NCBI GenBank assembly: GCA_964541085.1
Contig: CAZIPA010000033.1
Coordinates: forward strand, 1 to 22,701
Source of the DNA: UBA4644 sp964541085
Lineage (GTDB): Bacteria > Bacillota > Clostridia > Oscillospirales > Butyricicoccaceae
DNA length: 22,701 nucleotides
Direction: 5' to 3'
Shown here: in pieces, positions 14,442-22,074 of the stretch
How the letters are laid out: every line of letters starts with the position of its first letter
How positions within the stretch are numbered: position 1 is the stretch's first letter
Position numbers and translations under genes: made by a program
The notes under the pieces: model-generated
Seen by the model: only the letters and a program-made list of their open reading frames with translations
Database searches by the model: none
Told to the model about the DNA's origin: nothing

Positions 14442-14476
14442 TAAAAATCCGACCTGTGACTGTCCACAGGCCGGAT
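14442..14476. terminator. Bidirectional terminator between P-loop kinase and tig
   Basis: ATCCGACCTGTG (14447-14458) pairs with CACAGGCCGGAT (14465-14476) with one internal mismatch. The minus strand continues with TTTTTATA; the plus strand with CGTTGTTTTA. Confidence 0.8.
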
Positions 14477-14492
14477 CGTTGTTTTATGGGAT

Positions 14493-15761
14493 TTATTCTT
14501 TTTTCGCCAGAATCACTTCCAGCACCCGCATCCGCAGCAGCTCCCGCTGCATCAGGGGATTGGACAGGGATTTTTCCACGGATTCCTCGGTGGTGTCATA
14601 GCGCAGCGCGATATCGTGAATGGCCTTGCGGCGGAAGGCGGCGTCGATCTCCAGACCCTCGGCCTGCTGCACGGCCCGCATGAGCACATCCTGCCGCAGC
14701 TTCAGAATGGCGCTCTTCCGGGCAGTCTCCTGATATTCCTCCTCGGAAAGACCCATGGACTGGCAATACTGCTCCAGCGTGATGCCCTTGGAGGCCAGAC
14801 GGCTTTCCATCTGTCCGCTCTGCATATCGGCCTCCTGCCGGATCATGCTTTCGGGCAGCTCCACCTGCATATTGTCCGCCGCCATATTCAGCGCCGCATC
14901 CTCCAGGGCAGAGAGATACTGGGCCTGCTTGTCCGACAGCAGATGGGTGCGCAGGCTTTCCCGCAGCTCCTCCAGGGTGCATTCAAAATATTTCTGAGAA
15001 AAAGCGTCGTCCAGCTGGGGCTCCACCTTTTCATACACCTTGTGCAGCTTCACATGGAACACCGCATCCTTGCCCGCCAGCTCCGGCGTGTAATTGTCCG
15101 GGAAGGTCACGGGCACATCCCGCTCGTCACCGGCAGACATTCCCACAATGCCCTCTTCCAGACCGGGAATGAAGGTGTGGCTGCCCAGCTCCAGCGGATA
15201 ATCCTCCGCCTTGCCGCCGGAGAAGGGAACGCCGTCCGAAAAGCCCTCCAGATCCAGCCGCACGGAATCGCCCAGCTCCGCTGCCTTTTCCAGCGTCTTT
15301 TCCTCGGCAGCACGGGAGGCGAACATTTCCAGCGTCTGCTGCACCTCTTCCTCGGTGATGGTGGGCTTTTCCAGCTGGGGATGCATATTTTTATATTCGC
15401 CCAGCGCCACCTGGGGATAAAGATCCAGCACGGCGGCAAATGTCAGACCGGTGGGATCGGTGCTGCAGCTGGTGAACTCCGGATAGCCAACGGTGTCCAG
15501 ACCCACCTGCTCCACGGCCAGCGGCAGCGCCTCCTGACAGCAGCGCTGGGCTGCGGCGGGATAGAAATACTGGGGGCCCAGCACCGCCTCTGCCTGCGCC
15601 CGGGTGGCGGTCTTGGGATTCACGCCGGGCAGCTCCAGACTGGGCAGCGCCTCGGTAAAGGCCAGCTCCAGCATTTTGGCAAACTCCGCGGCGGGGACAA
15701 AGACCTGCAACAGCGCCTGTCCCCTGGCGTTTCGCACGCAATTCAAAACCTTCAATTCCAT
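14493..15761 (-). CDS. tig: Trigger factor (ribosome-associated chaperone)
   Basis: This 422-aa protein is close to the usual 430 of trigger factor. The N-terminal ribosome-binding domain is present but divergent: the usual GFRxGK loop is replaced by ELPGVNPKTATRAQ. The FKBP-type prolyl isomerase domain is clear (GDSVRLDLEGFSDGVPF, FIPGLEEGIVGM, FPDNYTPELAGKDAVFHVKL), and the helical C-terminal chaperone arms follow. The start at 15761 has GGAGG nine bases upstream; an ATG at 15770 abuts the ribosome binding site and is less likely. The loss of the standard ribosome-docking signature is odd and may mean a second, specialised trigger factor-like protein. Confidence 0.85.
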   Translation of the reverse strand: MELKVLNCVRNARGQALLQVFVPAAEFAKMLELAFTEALPSLELPGVNPKTATRAQAEAVLGPQYFYPAAAQRCCQEALPLAVEQVGLDTVGYPEFTSCSTDPTGLTFAAVLDLYPQVALGEYKNMHPQLEKPTITEEEVQQTLEMFASRAAEEKTLEKAAELGDSVRLDLEGFSDGVPFSGGKAEDYPLELGSHTFIPGLEEGIVGMSAGDERDVPVTFPDNYTPELAGKDAVFHVKLHKVYEKVEPQLDDAFSQKYFECTLEELRESLRTHLLSDKQAQYLSALEDAALNMAADNMQVELPESMIRQEADMQSGQMESRLASKGITLEQYCQSMGLSEEEYQETARKSAILKLRQDVLMRAVQQAEGLEIDAAFRRKAIHDIALRYDTTEESVEKSLSNPLMQRELLRMRVLEVILAKKE

Positions 15762-15849
15762 AAAAAACATCCTCCTTGGATCATGCCGCCTGCCCGAAGG
15801 CCCGGGCCCGGCGGAAGCTGCCGGAGGCGGAACGCAATATTCTGAGATT

Positions 15850-15878
15850 ATCATAACATTTTCCCGGGAAAAGCGCAA
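15850..15878 (-). promoter_or_regulatory. tig promoter with a palindromic spacer
   Basis: On the minus strand TTGCGC (15878-15873), a 17-bp spacer and TATGAT (15855-15850) form a plausible promoter. The spacer contains the perfect 14-bp palindrome TTTTCCCGGGAAAA (15859-15872), a possible operator. Confidence 0.55.
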
Positions 15879-15885
15879 TCGGCGC

Positions 15886-15914
15886 TGGACAAATCTCCCG
15901 GAAAATTTTATATT
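15886..15914 (+). promoter_or_regulatory. Promoter of the pseudouridine synthase gene
   Basis: TGGACA (15886-15891), a 17-bp spacer and TATATT (15909-15914) lie 31 bases before the start codon at 15946 and back to back with the tig promoter. Confidence 0.6.
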
Positions 15915-15945
15915 GGAAGCAGAAAAACGAAAGGAAAGTGGACCT

Positions 15946-16581
15946 ATGCAGGGAGAAGCGATTGAGCTGGTATATCAGGACGGGCAGCTGCTGGTGTGCG
16001 TCAAGCCGGCGGGCATTCCCTCGGAGGGCGAGGGAGAGCATACCATGACGGCGGTTCTGGCCCGGCAGACCGGCGCGCCCGTGTGGCCGGTGCACCGTCT
16101 GGATCAGGCGGCGGCAGGTCTGATGGTCTATGCCCGCAGCCGGGAGAGCGCGGCGGCATTGTCCCGCGGCATTGCCGGGGGAGAAATGGAAAAGGAATAT
16201 TTTGCCCTGATCTCCGGTGTGCCGGAGCCGCCGGCGGGACGGATGGAAAATCTCTTGTATCATGATGCCCGCAGGGGGCGGGTCTATCCGGTGGACAGAA
16301 TGCGCAAAGGGGTCAAACCGGCGGCGCTGACCTATCAGACCGTGGAAAGCCGGGAGGGCGTTTCGCTGGTGCGGGTACAGCTGGAGACCGGACGCACTCA
16401 TCAGATTCGGGTGCAGTTTGCCAGCCGGAAAATGCCCCTTTTGGGGGACGGTAAATATGGCAGCCGGGTGAAGGGCGGACTGATGCTCTGGTCGTGCAGA
16501 CTGGCCTTTCCTCACCCCAAAACCGGAGAAAAGCTGTGCTTTTTCCGCCCGCCGCAATGGGAAGGATGGAAGGCAGAATGA
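15946..16581 (+). CDS. RluA-family pseudouridine synthase, short form
   Basis: This 211-aa protein converts uridine to pseudouridine in rRNA or tRNA. HRLDQAAAGLMVYA (50-63) is the catalytic motif with D53; family members usually read HRLDRxTSG, so the residue after Asp is changed. GRTHQIRVQFAS and LLGDGKYG are the C-terminal RluA signatures. There is no S4 domain, unlike RluC/RluD, which explains the short length. The start at 15946 has AAGGAAAG about ten bases upstream; a much longer frame to 15604 runs antisense to tig. The stop lies in a GATATC-type repeat. The target nucleotide is unknown. Confidence 0.88.
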   Translation: MQGEAIELVYQDGQLLVCVKPAGIPSEGEGEHTMTAVLARQTGAPVWPVHRLDQAAAGLMVYARSRESAAALSRGIAGGEMEKEYFALISGVPEPPAGRMENLLYHDARRGRVYPVDRMRKGVKPAALTYQTVESREGVSLVRVQLETGRTHQIRVQFASRKMPLLGDGKYGSRVKGGLMLWSCRLAFPHPKTGEKLCFFRPPQWEGWKAE

Positions 16582-16631
16582 TATCGGCTGCGCCGGTGAA
16601 AGCTTCTTCGAAGATGATATCAAGCTGCGCC
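16577..16631. repeat. Two direct GATATC-type repeat units
   Basis: ATGATATC (16578-16585) followed by CTGCGCC (16588-16594) is repeated as ATGATATC (16614-16621) and CTGCGCC (16625-16631), a period of about 36 bp. It fills the gap between the convergent pseudouridine synthase and LOG genes and resembles the repeat start at 11392. Confidence 0.5.
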
Positions 16632-16634
16632 CTT

Positions 16635-17204
16635 TCAAATTCTTTTATAATTCCCCTCCTGGGTGCCATTTCCGGCCTCCAGCCAGTCCAGAAGGGCCTC
16701 CGGGCGGTCAAAGGCGGCATAGAGCTCCCGACACTCCGGCGACATAAAGCCCTGCTCCACGGCATTTTCCAGCAGCTCAAGCAGCGGCGCATAGTAGCCC
16801 TCCAGATTCAGCAGGGCCACCGGCTTGCGGTGCCGGTTCAGCTGCTTCAGGGTGAGAATCTCAAACAGCTCGTCAAAGGTGCCGATGCCGCCGGGCACCG
16901 CCACAAAGGCGTCGGAACGATCCTCCAGCAGCTGCTTCCGCTGGCGCATGGTGTCGGTAAAAAGAAACTCCGTGCAGTGAGGGAACAGAATGCCCTCCCT
17001 GTCAAAAAAGCGGGGGGCCACGCCGATGATCCCGCCGCCCGCTTCGTAACAGCCCCGGGCCACTGCGCCCATCAGACCGTGGGCACCGCCGCCGAACAGC
17101 AGACTGTGACCCCGCCGGGCCAGCAGTCGGCCAAACTCCTCCGTAGCGGTGATAAAGGCGGGATGAATGTTGTCGCTGGATGCGCCGTAAACACAAATTC
17201 GCAT
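16635..17204 (-). CDS. LOG-family protein (TIGR00730)
   Basis: This 189-aa Rossmann-type protein of the LOG/lysine decarboxylase-like family has MRICVYGASS at the start, LFGGGAHGLMG, the TMRQRKQLL helix and the catalytic PGGIGTFDELFE motif. Members cleave nucleoside 5'-monophosphates such as cytokinin ribotides into base and ribose phosphate; the bacterial role is often unclear. The start at 17204 is preferred to 17243 because AAGGAG lies about seven bases upstream and MRICVYGAS is the normal N terminus. It stands alone between convergent and divergent neighbours. Confidence 0.9.
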   Translation of the reverse strand: MRICVYGASSDNIHPAFITATEEFGRLLARRGHSLLFGGGAHGLMGAVARGCYEAGGGIIGVAPRFFDREGILFPHCTEFLFTDTMRQRKQLLEDRSDAFVAVPGGIGTFDELFEILTLKQLNRHRKPVALLNLEGYYAPLLELLENAVEQGFMSPECRELYAAFDRPEALLDWLEAGNGTQEGNYKRI

Positions 17205-17233
17205 AACACAAGCTCCTTGCGTAAAAAATTTAC

Positions 17234-17262
17234 TTGAAAACAATTCCGGTTATGGATATCAT
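17234..17262 (+). promoter_or_regulatory. Promoter of the flavodiiron protein gene
   Basis: TTGAAA (17234-17239), a 17-bp spacer and TATCAT (17257-17262) form a plausible sigma-A promoter. The predicted 5' leader is about 70 nt. Confidence 0.55.
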
Positions 17263-17339
17263 AAAAGAAAAAGCCCCTTTGCGCAAGAGCGCAGAGTGAA
17301 AAAACATAGAATCATGGCAATGAGAGGAGAAAATCAAAT

Positions 17340-18779
17340 ATGGAATATGATCCCAAAAAGGTGCTTTGCAGCTGTTCCCGGGCAACCTGCGGTGATGTGG
17401 CCGACGCGGTAAAGGCCGGTGCGAAAACGCTGACGGAGGTGCGGGAGCGCACCCGTGCCACGGCTTTCTGCGGCTCCTGTGCCCAGCGGGTGGAGGAGTT
17501 TATGCAGCAGGTGATCTCCGGCGAAGCTGTTCCGGCGGCCCAGCCAGTGGAGGAAAAGGAGACTTCTCAGGAGCCTGCCGCCCTGTATCGCAAGGTGTGC
17601 GAGGATATTTACATGGTGGGCGCTTCTGACCGGCGGCTCCATCTGTTTGAAAATCAGTATCCCCTGCGCAACGGCGTGTCCTACAACAGCTATATGATTC
17701 TGGATCAGAAAACCGCCCTGCTGGATACGGTGGATCAGTCGGTGCAGGAGGTCTTTCTGCGGAATGTGGAGGCCCTGCTGAACGGACGGAAGCTGGATTA
17801 TATCATCGTGAATCATATGGAGCCTGACCACTGCGCGGCTCTGCACAGCGTGCTGCTGCGCCATCCGGAGAGCCAGATCATCTGCACCGCTCTGGCGAAA
17901 AAGATGATCGGCCAGTTTTTCGGCCCCGAGGCGGCGGCCCGGGTGCAGGAGGTGCGGGAGGGCGTTTCCGTCATGCTGGGACGGCACATCCTGTCCTTCC
18001 ACATGGCGGGCATGGTCCATTGGCCGGAGGTTATGGTCACCTATGACCGCACCTCTGAGACGCTGTTTTCCGCCGATGCCTTCGGCACCTTTGGTGCGCT
18101 GGACGGCAATCTGTTCGCCGATCAGGTAAACTTTGAAAAGGATTTCATGGACGAGGCCCGCCGGTATTATACCAACATCGTGGGCAAATACGGCGTACAG
18201 GTGCAGGCGCTGCTGCAAAAGGCCGCCGGGCTGAAGATTCAGCGGCTGTGCCCCCTGCACGGCCCCATCTGGCGGCGGGATCTGGGCGTATTTCTGGAAA
18301 AATATCAGAAGTGGAGCACCTATACCCCGGAGGAGCCGGGCGTGGTGATCGCCTATGCCTCCATTTACGGCAACACGGAGCTGGCCTGTCAGGCACTGGC
18401 CAACGCCCTCAGCGAACGGGGCGTGCGGGATGTGCGGCTGTATGATGTGTCTATGACCGACAGCTCGGAGATTCTGTCCGAAGCCTTCCGCCGGTCTCAT
18501 CTGGTGCTGGCCTCGGCCTCCTTCAACGGCGGCATTTTCCCCAACATGGAAAAGCTGCTGCTGGAGCTGAAGGCCCACAACCTGAAGAACCGCACGGTGG
18601 CGCTGATGGAAAACGGCACCTGGGGCCCCGTCTCCGGCCGGAAGATGAAGGAGATCGTGGACACCATGGATGTGACGCTGCTGGAGCAGAAGGTTACCCT
18701 CTGGTCCACCCTGAAGCAGGGCCAGATGCAGGAGCTGGAAGCGCTGGCCGACACCATCGCCGCACAGATTCTGGCATAA
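17340..18779 (+). CDS. Flavodiiron protein fused to a BFD [2Fe-2S] domain
   Basis: This 479-aa protein has three parts. Residues 8-50 form a BFD-like [2Fe-2S] domain with C10, C12, C44 and C47. Residues of about 85-330 are a metallo-beta-lactamase-like diiron domain with the complete ligand set H159-x-E161-x-D163, H227, D246 and H307, at canonical spacing. Residues 334-479 are a flavodoxin domain (AYASIYGNTE for FMN phosphate). Flavodiiron proteins reduce O2 to water or NO to N2O in anaerobes, normally taking electrons from rubredoxin; here the N-terminal Fe-S domain could deliver them internally. A clear GAGGAG precedes the ATG. It is a single-gene unit with its own promoter and terminator. 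Confidence 0.92.
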   Translation: MEYDPKKVLCSCSRATCGDVADAVKAGAKTLTEVRERTRATAFCGSCAQRVEEFMQQVISGEAVPAAQPVEEKETSQEPAALYRKVCEDIYMVGASDRRLHLFENQYPLRNGVSYNSYMILDQKTALLDTVDQSVQEVFLRNVEALLNGRKLDYIIVNHMEPDHCAALHSVLLRHPESQIICTALAKKMIGQFFGPEAAARVQEVREGVSVMLGRHILSFHMAGMVHWPEVMVTYDRTSETLFSADAFGTFGALDGNLFADQVNFEKDFMDEARRYYTNIVGKYGVQVQALLQKAAGLKIQRLCPLHGPIWRRDLGVFLEKYQKWSTYTPEEPGVVIAYASIYGNTELACQALANALSERGVRDVRLYDVSMTDSSEILSEAFRRSHLVLASASFNGGIFPNMEKLLLELKAHNLKNRTVALMENGTWGPVSGRKMKEIVDTMDVTLLEQKVTLWSTLKQGQMQELEALADTIAAQILA

Positions 18780-18800
18780 AGGCGGCAGCACCAAAAGCAG

Positions 18801-18850
18801 AAAAAATGCCCTCCGCAGCTGTTTGGACAGTCCTGCGGAGGGTTTCTTTT
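18801..18850. terminator. Bidirectional terminator after the flavodiiron gene
   Basis: CCCTCCGCAG (18809-18818) and CTGCGGAGGG (18833-18842) pair perfectly; TTTCTTTTT follows on the plus strand, and CATTTTTTC on the minus strand, ending the convergent gene at 18858. Confidence 0.9.
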
Positions 18851-18857
18851 TGAAATA

Positions 18858-19328
18858 TTATTGCATTTTGCTGCTGTAGCCCCGTTCCCAGCTGCGCTGA
18901 AGGCGTTCAATGCGCTCCACATATTCCGTCTGGCCTTCTTCCAGATAAAGCAGCCGCTGCTCCTCCAGCGCATCCTCCCAGCCGGGGCGGGAGGTGAGCT
19001 CGTTCAGATTGCAGCGCCCCTTCAGAAAGGACAGCAGATTGCCGCTGGAAAGGGGAAATTTCGGATAGGTGATGACGGTGATAATCAGGGCACGGGTGGT
19101 GAGACTTCTGGCCTCCGCTTCGCTGACCTGCAAAAGGGCCCACTGGCCGGTGTGATTGTACGCCTTGAACTCCCGGGTGGTGACATCCGGATATACATGG
19201 GGCACATCCACGCTCTGGGCTTTGGGCGGCAGCGGCTCCCACAGATCCCACCGGGTCAGCCCCACCGTCAGCGTCAAAAGGAGCAGGACAGAAAGCAGCA
19301 GAAGCCATAACCGTTTGGATTTTTTCAT
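18858..19328 (-). CDS. Membrane-anchored protein of unknown function
   Basis: This 156-aa protein starts MKKSKRLWLLLLSVLLLLTL, a basic start with a hydrophobic helix that acts as a membrane anchor or signal peptide without a clear cleavage site or lipobox. The rest (from about residue 30) is predicted outside the cell and is hydrophilic with a helical C terminus rich in E, L and R (EEQRLLYLEEGQTEYVERIE). AAAGGAGG precedes the ATG by about eight bases. It follows the second sortase gene but has its own promoter, whose -35 box overlaps the sortase stop codon. No known domain is recognised. Position next to the pilus cluster suggests a surface role, by inference only. Confidence 0.7.
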   Translation of the reverse strand: MKKSKRLWLLLLSVLLLLTLTVGLTRWDLWEPLPPKAQSVDVPHVYPDVTTREFKAYNHTGQWALLQVSEAEARSLTTRALIITVITYPKFPLSSGNLLSFLKGRCNLNELTSRPGWEDALEEQRLLYLEEGQTEYVERIERLQRSWERGYSSKMQ

Positions 19329-19350
19329 GGAAAGTCCCTCCTTTTGGAAT

Positions 19351-19378
19351 ATTTTATCAAAAAAATGCAGCGTGTCAA
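19351..19378 (-). promoter_or_regulatory. Promoter of the membrane-anchored protein gene
   Basis: On the minus strand TTGACA (19378-19373), a 16-bp spacer and TAAAAT (19356-19351) form a good promoter. The -35 box overlaps the TGA stop of the second sortase gene (19377-19375). Confidence 0.65.
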
Positions 19379-20040
19379 GGCATATCTTCCCGCTGGCAGC
19401 GGACGGTAACACGGCTCTGGCCGCCGGTGGTGCAGGTGAACAGGGTCAGCGGCCAGCCGCCGCTTTCCATGCCCTCCAGATCGGTGCTCTGCAAAACCTC
19501 CAGCGCCGCCACGGAAAACCGGAACACATTGCCCTCCATATCGGTGAAAATCACGCTGTCGCCGGTGTGCAGCTTCCGCAGTTTTCCAAAATGAGAGGTG
19601 TAATTGTGTCCCGCCAGAATCAGACTGTCTTTGTAAACCGAGCCGCTGTAGCGGCAGGGGGCCTTTTTCAGGGCGGGATAGCTCCACTGGCTGATGATGG
19701 GCAGCTCCAGCTCCAGCGTGGGCAGGGAAAGAATGCCGATATATTCCACGCCGTCCACCGTTTCGGTGGGCATTTTTTTGTCGGGATTCAGGATATAATC
19801 GGGGATTTCCACTTCCTCCGGCAGGGGGATTTCCGGCGTCTGCGGCGCTTCCGGCGTCTCCGGCACGGGGGCGGGGGGTTCCGGCTCCGGCTGGGGCAGC
19901 AGCGTCTGCAATGCCTGCGCAGTCTGCCGGGCGGTGTCTGCGGCACGGCTCTGGTCATAGAGATTGTAGCCGGTGAGCAAAAGGGCCGCCGCAATCAGCA
20001 GCAGCCCCAGGGTGATAAACAGGCTTCCTTTATTCCGCAT
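19375..20040 (-). CDS. Sortase, second of the pilus cluster
   Basis: The protein has 221 aa. An N-terminal hydrophobic anchor (LFITLGLLLIAAALLLTG, 7-24) is followed by a proline- and glutamate-rich stalk (about 50-80) and a sortase domain with catalytic H145 (LAGHNYTSHFG), C203 (LFTCTTGG) and R210. Class is uncertain; the short form with TLFTCTTGGQSR fits neither a typical class C nor class A pattern and may be class D-like. The start ATG at 20040 overlaps the last 11 bases of the LPKTG gene, with AGAGGTG upstream, so the genes are coupled. A longer frame to 20073 is less likely. It probably attaches the LPKTG protein to the wall or the pilus base. Confidence 0.85.
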   Translation of the reverse strand: MRNKGSLFITLGLLLIAAALLLTGYNLYDQSRAADTARQTAQALQTLLPQPEPEPPAPVPETPEAPQTPEIPLPEEVEIPDYILNPDKKMPTETVDGVEYIGILSLPTLELELPIISQWSYPALKKAPCRYSGSVYKDSLILAGHNYTSHFGKLRKLHTGDSVIFTDMEGNVFRFSVAALEVLQSTDLEGMESGGWPLTLFTCTTGGQSRVTVRCQREDMP

Positions 20041-21127
20041 CCCGTACACCTCTGCGGCGAAGCAGACCCACAATCACCAGCAGCAGACCGGCGCAAAGCA
20101 GCGCGGGCACAGGCCACCAGAGCTGGCCGGTTTTGGGCAATTCGTCCTCCGGCCGGGTGGGCTTTGCGGGGGTTTCCGGCTCCTCGGGCCGGGTGGGCTG
20201 TTCGGGCTTTTCCGGATTTTCCGGTTCCTCCGGCTTTTCGGGCTGTTCCGGATGATCGGGATTCTCGGGGTTGTCGGGCTTTTCCGTCGTATCCTCCGGC
20301 GTGTTGACAATCACAAAGGTAATGCCCTCCCGGGAGATGGACACCGTATAGCCCTCGGGCACCAGCTCCACCACCCGCCAGCGATAATTGCTGTCCAGAT
20401 CGGTCCAAGTGTAGCTCCAGCCGTTGAAATCGCTGAGGGTCACCGTATCATACACCTGATCGTCCCGCAAAAGCTGCACCGTGATGGAGGGATGGAGGGT
20501 GTTTTCGTCCCCGTCCGCCCAGATTTTCAGCACCTTGCGGGTGACGGTATCCTCGCCCGGCTCCTCGGGATTCACCGGCGCAGGGGGCGTGGGATGGCTG
20601 TCAAACTTGGGAGAAGCCTCCACGGCATACTCCCAGCAGTCCTCCTCCACATTCAGCGTGGGCAGCATCACCAGAAAAGGCGATGGGTCATAATAGCGTC
20701 CGTTATAGCGCAGCCGGTCGCCGCACACCAGATAAAGTCCCGGCGTCAGCGTCTTTCCTTCGGTGGGGAAGGTGACAAGGCCGCGGCGGTTGGTTTCGCC
20801 GCTGTCGGCGGGCTTGACCCGGTAGCGGATGGCATAGGCCTCCAGCGTCAGCGCCAGCGTCCGCCAGGCATCCCCTTCGGCAGCGTCCAGATCCACGGCA
20901 AAGTCACGGAAATCCTCCGTCACCGTCAGATCGCCCCGTTCGTCCGCCTGAGACACCAGATACAGCTGAAACTGCGCCCCGGGCAGGGCAATATCCCCAT
21001 CCCGATAGGACAGGGTCAGGGTGAGCCGGTCTGTGAAGGAAATGGGCTGGGCAGCCCGGGCCGGTATTGGCAGCAGCAGAAGCGCCGCCAGCAGGCAAAG
21101 CATTACGCTATGAAATTGCCGTTTCAT
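20030..21127 (-). CDS. LPKTG-anchored CnaB-domain surface protein
   Basis: The protein has 365 aa. It starts with a signal peptide (MKRQFHSVMLCLLAALLLL, likely cut after PARA), has a beta-rich N-terminal region (about 30-190), then a CnaB-type domain (VTRKVLKIWADGDENTLHP to EGITFVIVNT). A proline-rich stalk of PE/PEQPEKPE-type repeats (about 275-328) follows, then LPKTG (330-334), a hydrophobic helix and a basic tail. Sortases cut between T and G and join T to peptidoglycan or a pilin lysine. Its ATG overlaps the stop of the class C sortase gene by four bases (ATGA). It is probably a minor or basal pilin. The poly-Pro stalk may need EF-P. Confidence 0.88.
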   Translation of the reverse strand: MKRQFHSVMLCLLAALLLLPIPARAAQPISFTDRLTLTLSYRDGDIALPGAQFQLYLVSQADERGDLTVTEDFRDFAVDLDAAEGDAWRTLALTLEAYAIRYRVKPADSGETNRRGLVTFPTEGKTLTPGLYLVCGDRLRYNGRYYDPSPFLVMLPTLNVEEDCWEYAVEASPKFDSHPTPPAPVNPEEPGEDTVTRKVLKIWADGDENTLHPSITVQLLRDDQVYDTVTLSDFNGWSYTWTDLDSNYRWRVVELVPEGYTVSISREGITFVIVNTPEDTTEKPDNPENPDHPEQPEKPEEPENPEKPEQPTRPEEPETPAKPTRPEDELPKTGQLWWPVPALLCAGLLLVIVGLLRRRGVRDAE

Positions 21128-21975
21128 TCTTGGTCGTCGCCTCCGGATGATTTGGTCTTCTTTTTGGGAAACAGCAGCAACAGCAGCAAAAACAGCAGCA
21201 GGGGCAGCGCCGCAAAGGGTGCTACCAGCAGGGGCTCGATCTGGATGGCATCCGCTGTCACACGGACGATTTTTGCCTCCTCGGCATTTTCCACCCGATG
21301 CCCCCGCACCAGCAGCCGATGGGAGTTGATGCCATAGGGGGTGCAGGTTACAAGGGTACACAGATCCTCACCGGACTGGATGGTAAGGGCCGCCGTGTCC
21401 TGGGGCTCCACAATGAGAATCTGATCCACCTCATAGGTGAGAACCTCATCCAGCACCCGCAGGAGAAAGGTGTCGCCCTCCCGCAGCTGGTCCAGATGAG
21501 TGAACAGCTTGGCGCTGGGCAGACCCCGATGGCCGGACAGCACACAATGGGTGCCCTCGCCGCCCACCGGCAGACTGGACCATTCCAGATGGCCCACAGC
21601 CACCTGCAAAACCGATTCTGCCGTGCCGTGATAAATGGGCAGGGAGCAGTTGATTTCCGGGATTTCAATATAGCCCATAATGCCCAGTCCGGAAATGTCC
21701 AGCAGAGAGTCATATTCCGCCTGCTGTTCCTCAGTCAGGGCAAAGGCTGTGTCCCGGCCCGGCAGGGTCTGATTATACATCTGCGCCGCCTGCCAGCAGG
21801 CATCATATTGCAGCTCGTCCAGCGCAGCCACATTTTCCGCATAGGCGGTGATGGCCTGGGTCTGGTGCAGGGAGTTCCAATAGTTGCTGAAGGAAGGGTA
21901 CAGCAGCAGGGACAGGCCTGCAAGAAGGATTACCACCAGCAGCAGGGTGGTGAAAGAGCCGTGTTTTTTCTTCAT
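21124..21975 (-). CDS. srtC: Class C (pilus) sortase
   Basis: The protein has 283 aa. An N-terminal helix (FTTLLLVVILLAGLSLLLYP, 8-27) and a C-terminal helix (LLLFLLLLLLFPKKK) flank the catalytic domain, the two-anchor layout of class C sortases. H149 (VLSGHRGLPSAKLF), C211 (TLVTCTPYGINSHRLLVRG) and R220 are the catalytic residues. Class C sortases polymerise pilin subunits by joining the LPxTG threonine to a lysine of the next pilin. A lid DPF/DPW motif is not obvious in the N-terminal region. The start at 21975 has AAGGAG about eight bases upstream. It follows the LPSTG pilin gene after 99 bp. Confidence 0.93.
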   Translation of the reverse strand: MKKKHGSFTTLLLVVILLAGLSLLLYPSFSNYWNSLHQTQAITAYAENVAALDELQYDACWQAAQMYNQTLPGRDTAFALTEEQQAEYDSLLDISGLGIMGYIEIPEINCSLPIYHGTAESVLQVAVGHLEWSSLPVGGEGTHCVLSGHRGLPSAKLFTHLDQLREGDTFLLRVLDEVLTYEVDQILIVEPQDTAALTIQSGEDLCTLVTCTPYGINSHRLLVRGHRVENAEEAKIVRVTADAIQIEPLLVAPFAALPLLLFLLLLLLFPKKKTKSSGGDDQE

Positions 21976-21998
21976 GCGGGCTTCTCCTTGCCGCTGCG

Positions 21999-22024
21999 GC
22001 CGGGGAGAGGGGAAGCTCCCCGGC
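21999..22024 (-). other. Hairpin between pilin and class C sortase genes
   Basis: GCCGGGGAG (21999-22007) and CTCCCCGGC (22016-22024) form a perfect 9-bp stem with an 8-nt loop. There is no T run, so it is more likely an attenuator or mRNA-end stabiliser that keeps pilin expression above that of the sortases. Confidence 0.5.
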
Positions 22025-22074
22025 ATATCGCAGCGAAGTACATTGAAAGGGGTAGACGCGGTTTTTCAGGAAAA

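Noticed and set aside
16313..16792. 159-codon minus frame running from the LOG gene into the pseudouridine synthase
   Set aside because: It is out of frame with LOG and antisense to a gene with clear RluA motifs.
17334..18794. 486-codon minus frame opposite the flavodiiron gene
   Set aside because: It is a shadow of a gene with complete catalytic motifs.
20130..20290. Short tandem repeats resembling a CRISPR-like array
   Set aside because: They are in-frame proline/glutamate codon repeats of a wall-protein stalk, with no constant repeat and spacer lengths.
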